From assembly GCA_023374045.1 (NCBI GenBank), contig CM041782.1:185026925-185090924 (forward strand): a DNA stretch of 64,000 nucleotides, in the 5' to 3' direction. How positions within the stretch are numbered: the stretch's first letter is position 1; each line of letters opens with the position of its first letter. Shown here piece by piece: positions 60,546 to 64,000 of this stretch. The translations under genes and the position numbers were made by a program. The notes below the pieces were generated by a model, which was not told where the DNA came from, searched no databases, and saw only the letters and a program-made list of their open reading frames with translations. Origin of the DNA: Limonium bicolor. Taxonomy: Eukaryota > Streptophyta > Magnoliopsida > Caryophyllales > Plumbaginaceae.

Positions 60546-60844
60546 TATGACAACACCAATTCGAACCCAGAGCTCAAACATCACCACCACCATTCCACCT
60601 CAAGCCTGTCATTGGCCTTACCTCCACAAAAACATCAGGCCCGTCATAACCCAGAACACCATCCAAAATCATAGCCTGATCCCAGGTCTATCGCAAATCC
60701 TGAACACCGGAAAAGCCTTTAACACCACAACAAACACCACACACTTCCACCAGCGGCATGTTCATTTTCTTAAGAAACAAATTGTAGATATGAAATTTTT
60801 AGTCAGGAAATGATCATTTCACTTTCCTTTTCAGCAGAGTTTTC

Positions 60845-61055
60845 TCAAGCATTGCCATGTTTGGCACATTTTTCAACAGTTCCTTGTTTTGGCAAGCTTC
60901 CAACAAACACTTTAGTTGCATTTTACAACTTTTGCATAACACCTCAACATCGCCAAGTTTGGCACCTTTTCCAATAGTTTCCTGTTTTGAACGAGTATCC
61001 TTCAAATATTTTGATTGCATACATCTTATCATCATTGCCGTGTTTGGCACTCCAG
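60845..61055. repeat. Degenerate 'tgtttggcac' repeats
   Basis: Three diverged copies of 'attgccatgtttggcac...ttttcaacagttccttgttttg' lie at about 60850, 60950 and 61035, roughly 90-105 bp apart. They are part of the repeat-rich 3' side of the element. Confidence 0.55.
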
Positions 61056-61099
61056 TAATCAGTTTTCATCATTTGCACGAGACCATTATCATTCCGATT

Positions 61100-61375
61100 C
61101 ATTCTTAGTTCGAGACCCATCATTTTCAAGACTTTAGTACGAGACCCGACATCTTCATTCAGCGCGAGACCCAGAATCAATGCGAAATCCGACTTTTTCT
61201 TCATCCATTTAGTATGAGACTTCAGTGCGAGACCATGCATCTTGATCAGTGCGAGACCATCATATTCATCAGTGCGAGACCCATCACCTTCGTCAGTGCA
61301 AGACCGAGCGTCATCATCTAGTGCGAGACCAGTACAGGACCTAGTATCATCTTCAGTGCGAGACAGGTACGAGGC
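61100..61375. repeat. 'gtgcgagacc' repeats
   Basis: About ten copies of (a)gtgcgagacc and close variants (agtacgagaccc, agttcgagaccc) occur at 20-40 bp spacing. Open frames on either strand through this block are made by the repeat. Confidence 0.75.
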
Positions 61376-61394
61376 AGAGCGCGATCTAAGTTGG

Positions 61395-61535
61395 CGGGGC
61401 AGAGGCAATAAGTCCCCATCTTCATGTCAACTTCTTGGGAGAAACAACTAGTGGGCAGTGGCAATAAGTCCCCTTGGTAATCTAGAAGTTATCCCAGCAC
61501 CCCAGTTGGTGGGCAGAGGCAATAAGTCCCCATAG
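61395..61535. repeat. 'ggcagaggcaataagtcccc' repeats
   Basis: Three copies of a 20-bp core, ggcag(a/t)ggcaataagtcccc, at about 61398, 61454 and 61512, spaced 56-58 bp, with unrelated sequence between. Confidence 0.8.
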
Positions 61536-61690
61536 TATACCAACAAGGAGCATTGGAACGGGTTTCGGTCCCCAGAAGCATCCGAATGTCATTTTCATAT
61601 CATCCATATCATTTGCATCACTTTCAACATGATCATTTGCATAAAGTTTACCTTGAATCCGTCCGTACGAAACTCCTCATCATAGACCAG

Positions 61691-62117
61691 AGATACAGAT
61701 TCTCAGCCGAAGATACAGATTCTTCAGGGATACAGATTCTCAGCCGAAGGTACAGATTCTTCAGGGATACAGATTCTCAGCCGAAGATACAGATTCTTCA
61801 GGGATACAGATTCTCAGCCAAAGATACAGATTCTTCAGGGATACAGATTCTCAGCCGAAGGTACAGATTCTTCAGGGATACAGATTCTCAGCCGAAGATA
61901 CAGATTCTTCAGGGATACAGATTCTCAGCCGAAGATACAGATTCTTCAGGGATACAGATTCTCAGCCGAAGGTACAGATTCTTCAGGGATACAGATTCTC
62001 AGCCGAAGATACAGATTCTTCAGGGATACAGATTCTCAGCCGAAGATACAGATTCTTCAGGGATACAGATTCTCAGCCGAAGATACAGATTCTTCAGAGA
62101 TACAGATTCTCAGCCAA
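61691..62117 (+). repeat. 37-bp tandem repeat, about 11-12 units
   Basis: The unit is gatacagattctcagccgaa followed by gatacagattcttcagg, 37 bp, itself a partial duplication of gatacagattct. Units differ mainly at one A/G (gata/ggta) and one C/A (ccgaa/ccaaa). Because 37 is not a multiple of 3, a frame passes through all three phases every three units and stays open for the whole block. This makes a 37-residue repeating peptide inside the 61553-62134 frame. There is no sign it is a gene. Confidence 0.9.
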
Positions 62118-62186
62118 AGATTCAGATTCACTAGAGCAGCAGAGCTCACCCGAATAGAAGAACTCGACCCAACACCAATTTTCAAT

Positions 62187-62412
62187 CACTGATAGGTAGT
62201 CAACGCCTTAGAATAGCTTGACATCATCTCATTCATTATAGGTAGTCAACGCCTTAGAATAGCTTGACATCATATCATCCTTATAGGTAGTCGGCGCCTT
62301 AGAATAGTCTGACATTACTTCATTATTACCTTTAGGTGGTCGACGCCTTAGAACCGCTCGACACCCTTCCACTTTGCTCATAGGTAGTCAGCGCCTTAGA
62401 ATAGCTCGACGC
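62187..62412. repeat. 'ataggtagtc..cgccttagaatagct' repeats
   Basis: Five copies of taggtagtcaacgccttaga followed by atagcttgacatca and variants, spaced about 45-60 bp, at about 62191, 62241, 62283, 62331 and 62381. The block ends about 110 bp before the PPT. Confidence 0.85.
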
Positions 62413-62524
62413 AACTTATCGGATTGCATGTGTGGTCTTTTAGGATCCAAAATTTTGGGGTATCACTCAAGCATCAACTAGCCTTTTCATTTCCATTACA
62501 AAGTCTAGTTGACGGGGGGCAATC

Positions 62525-64000
62525 TGTTATACCCAAAATTTCAACCCCCCCAGAAGAGAGTCTCTACTAATAGGCTAGTAGCGAGGGTTCCCAGTTCGAT
62601 CGGCACATTTCAGAGTACTAGGGACAGCTTAGTCATCTCCAGGGGCATTTTCGTAATTTTTCAAGGCTCCTAAGCCCCCTATATGCTTTCTCTCTCCTCC
62701 AAATAAGGGTCAAATCAATTCAAAATGCTGTGAAATTTTAACCCATGATAGAGGATGACATTTTAAGCATAATGGCGTTGGAATTTTGATTTTTCAAATT
62801 TCCAATAATTTTCTAGTAATTTCTGATTGAATCTGACGAGAAATTGAATTTAAAAATATTCCAATATCCAAAAAAATCGATTCCACTTTAGAAAATTCAG
62901 AAATATCATCCTTTACCCATATGTAAAATTTCATAATCAAATTCCTTTTGGAAGCCCTTGAGCTAAAACGTCGGTAAATCTCGGTTTTTACCGGATTTTT
63001 CTATCTTTAAGGAAGCCTATATAAGGAACCTTATCCCATGATCAAAGGAGGACCTCAAGAACCCTAGACTCTCAAAGAAGGCAGCCGTCTCTCTCTCTCC
63101 ACGTTTTGAACCCCAGAGCCACGATCAAACACCGAAATCTCACCAAAATCAACACCAAAACACATTTTTCAACTCCCACAACATCATCCATCATCAAACC
63201 CCCACCAAAACAGCACCAAAACGTGAAGAACATCAAGAACAACAAGGAGCCAGAAGCTGGGTTCGAAGTTCTTCTGGATCCGCCATCAACGAGGCCTCCG
63301 AAGAATCCCGACGTGAAGAATCCTCCTAAATTCGAAGGTAAAACAGGTTGCAATTCTACTTTTCTAACTCTCCACGACCTTATTAACTCTCTGTCAAATT
63401 TTGGGTTCAAACTAACCTTTTTACGCTTCTGTATTGCTAATTACTTTTGTTTCTGCCTTGTTACTTGTTCGCCAAGTTTCGTACATAATTCGACTTCAAA
63501 CTGCAATCTTTCAATTACTAACGAATTGTACACCTTTCAGGCTACACGTGCATAAATTTTGAGCCGAAAACACCTTCGGGAACCACCATAAAACCCCTGT
63601 CCGTGGGGCCACGGACACCCACGGACGGACGGCGGCGGGATTTAAAAATTTTAAAAATTTAGGTTTTGTTAAACTATGTCCGGGCCTACGGACATCCTGT
63701 CCGTGGCCCCGGACTTCTCATTTTTTGTTTTCTGTTTAATTCGACTTTTATTTTCACATAGATTAACTAGGGTCCGTGGTTACGGACATTAGGTCCGTGG
63801 CTACGGACGGAAACAAAATTTGACCTAATTCTGCCTCCGAAACCCTAGTTTAGGTAATTTCAACTTTCACTTTTATTTTCAGTCAAAAAATGCTAAAAAA
63901 TAAAAAAAACAGAAGCGCGCACTTAGGTTAAAAACGACTCGTAATAAGCCGTAATTAAACTAAGTAGAGGAAAAACGACTTCTAGGGGTAATGAAAGTAA
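62525..64000 (+). mobile_element. 3' LTR of the Tat/Ogre-like element (runs off window)
   Basis: This matches 55680 onward from TGTTATACCC, with few substitutions, a shorter C-run near the start, and a deletion of about 50 bp in the GTCCGTGG cluster. From LTR1 length, roughly 0.2-0.3 kb of it should lie beyond the window. The high identity to LTR1 points to a recent insertion. Confidence 0.85.

Larger units (their letters stand above)
57441..62524 (+). mobile_element. Non-coding internal region of the Tat/Ogre-like element
   Basis: About 5.1 kb with no recognisable gag, pol or host-gene frame on either strand. From left to right it has a loose 150-bp duplication (about 57655-57780 and 57808-57935, sharing 'ctttaggtgatgtgaa'), a GGCCCA-rich stretch (57980-58850), unique sequence to about 60440, two hairpins (60453-60545), and repeat blocks to 62412. 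It ends with a PPT (gacggggggcaatc, 62511-62524) at the second LTR. It must use proteins of a coding relative (inference). Confidence 0.82.

Overview
The window is plant nuclear DNA made almost entirely of LTR retrotransposons. No host gene, rRNA, tRNA or CRISPR array is visible. The evidence for a plant is the element types: Ty3/gypsy termini, initiator-Met tRNA primer sites, TRIM and LARD-like non-autonomous elements, and a Tat/Ogre-like element with tandem repeats near its 3' end. The species cannot be told from the sequence.

Region 1 (1-30117, minus strand) is a head-to-tail array of one non-coding element, LTR / internal / LTR / internal / LTR / internal / LTR. The LTRs are about 4.5-4.7 kb, the internal regions about 5.2 kb, and the period is about 9.7-9.9 kb. 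Neighbouring units share each LTR between them. Each internal region has a polypurine tract (PPT) and a Met-tRNA primer-binding site (PBS) but no gag or pol. This is the architecture of a LARD (large retrotransposon derivative). Region 2 (30118-33743) is the 3' LTR and PPT-side internal stub of a diverged relative, into which the array appears to have inserted.

Region 3 (33744-38919, plus strand) is the 5' part of a coding Ty3/gypsy element, probably a Tekay/Del-type chromovirus: LTR, PBS, gag, protease and the N-terminal half of reverse transcriptase. It is disabled by two frameshifts at homopolymers and two in-frame stops. RT is cut just before its YxDD motif by a 455-bp TRIM (38920-39374, minus strand). 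Four bases later a very large LARD begins (39379-55679, plus strand; LTRs about 5.6 kb, internal about 5.1 kb). Two further TRIM units lie in that LARD exactly at its PBS.

Region 4 (55680 to the window end, plus strand) is a non-coding Tat/Ogre-like element inserted into the second LTR of the giant LARD. It has 1.76-kb LTRs, a non-Met PBS and several tandem-repeat blocks. Its second LTR runs off the window.

The inferred nesting is: relative first; then the array in its LTR and the gypsy element in its internal region; then TRIM and giant LARD in the gypsy pol; then the Tat-like element in the giant LARD. The LARDs and the coding gypsy element share LTR start (TGAAATACCC), LTR end (GTGTTACA) and PBS, and the LARDs share the PPT. 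This suggests the LARDs use the protein machinery of the coding family. The most notable signals are structures shared by the two gene-less LARD families: a stem-loop with compensatory base changes, a PBS folded against its own inverted copy, a hairpin before the PPT, a U3 palindrome and a conserved non-coding block of about 150 nt.
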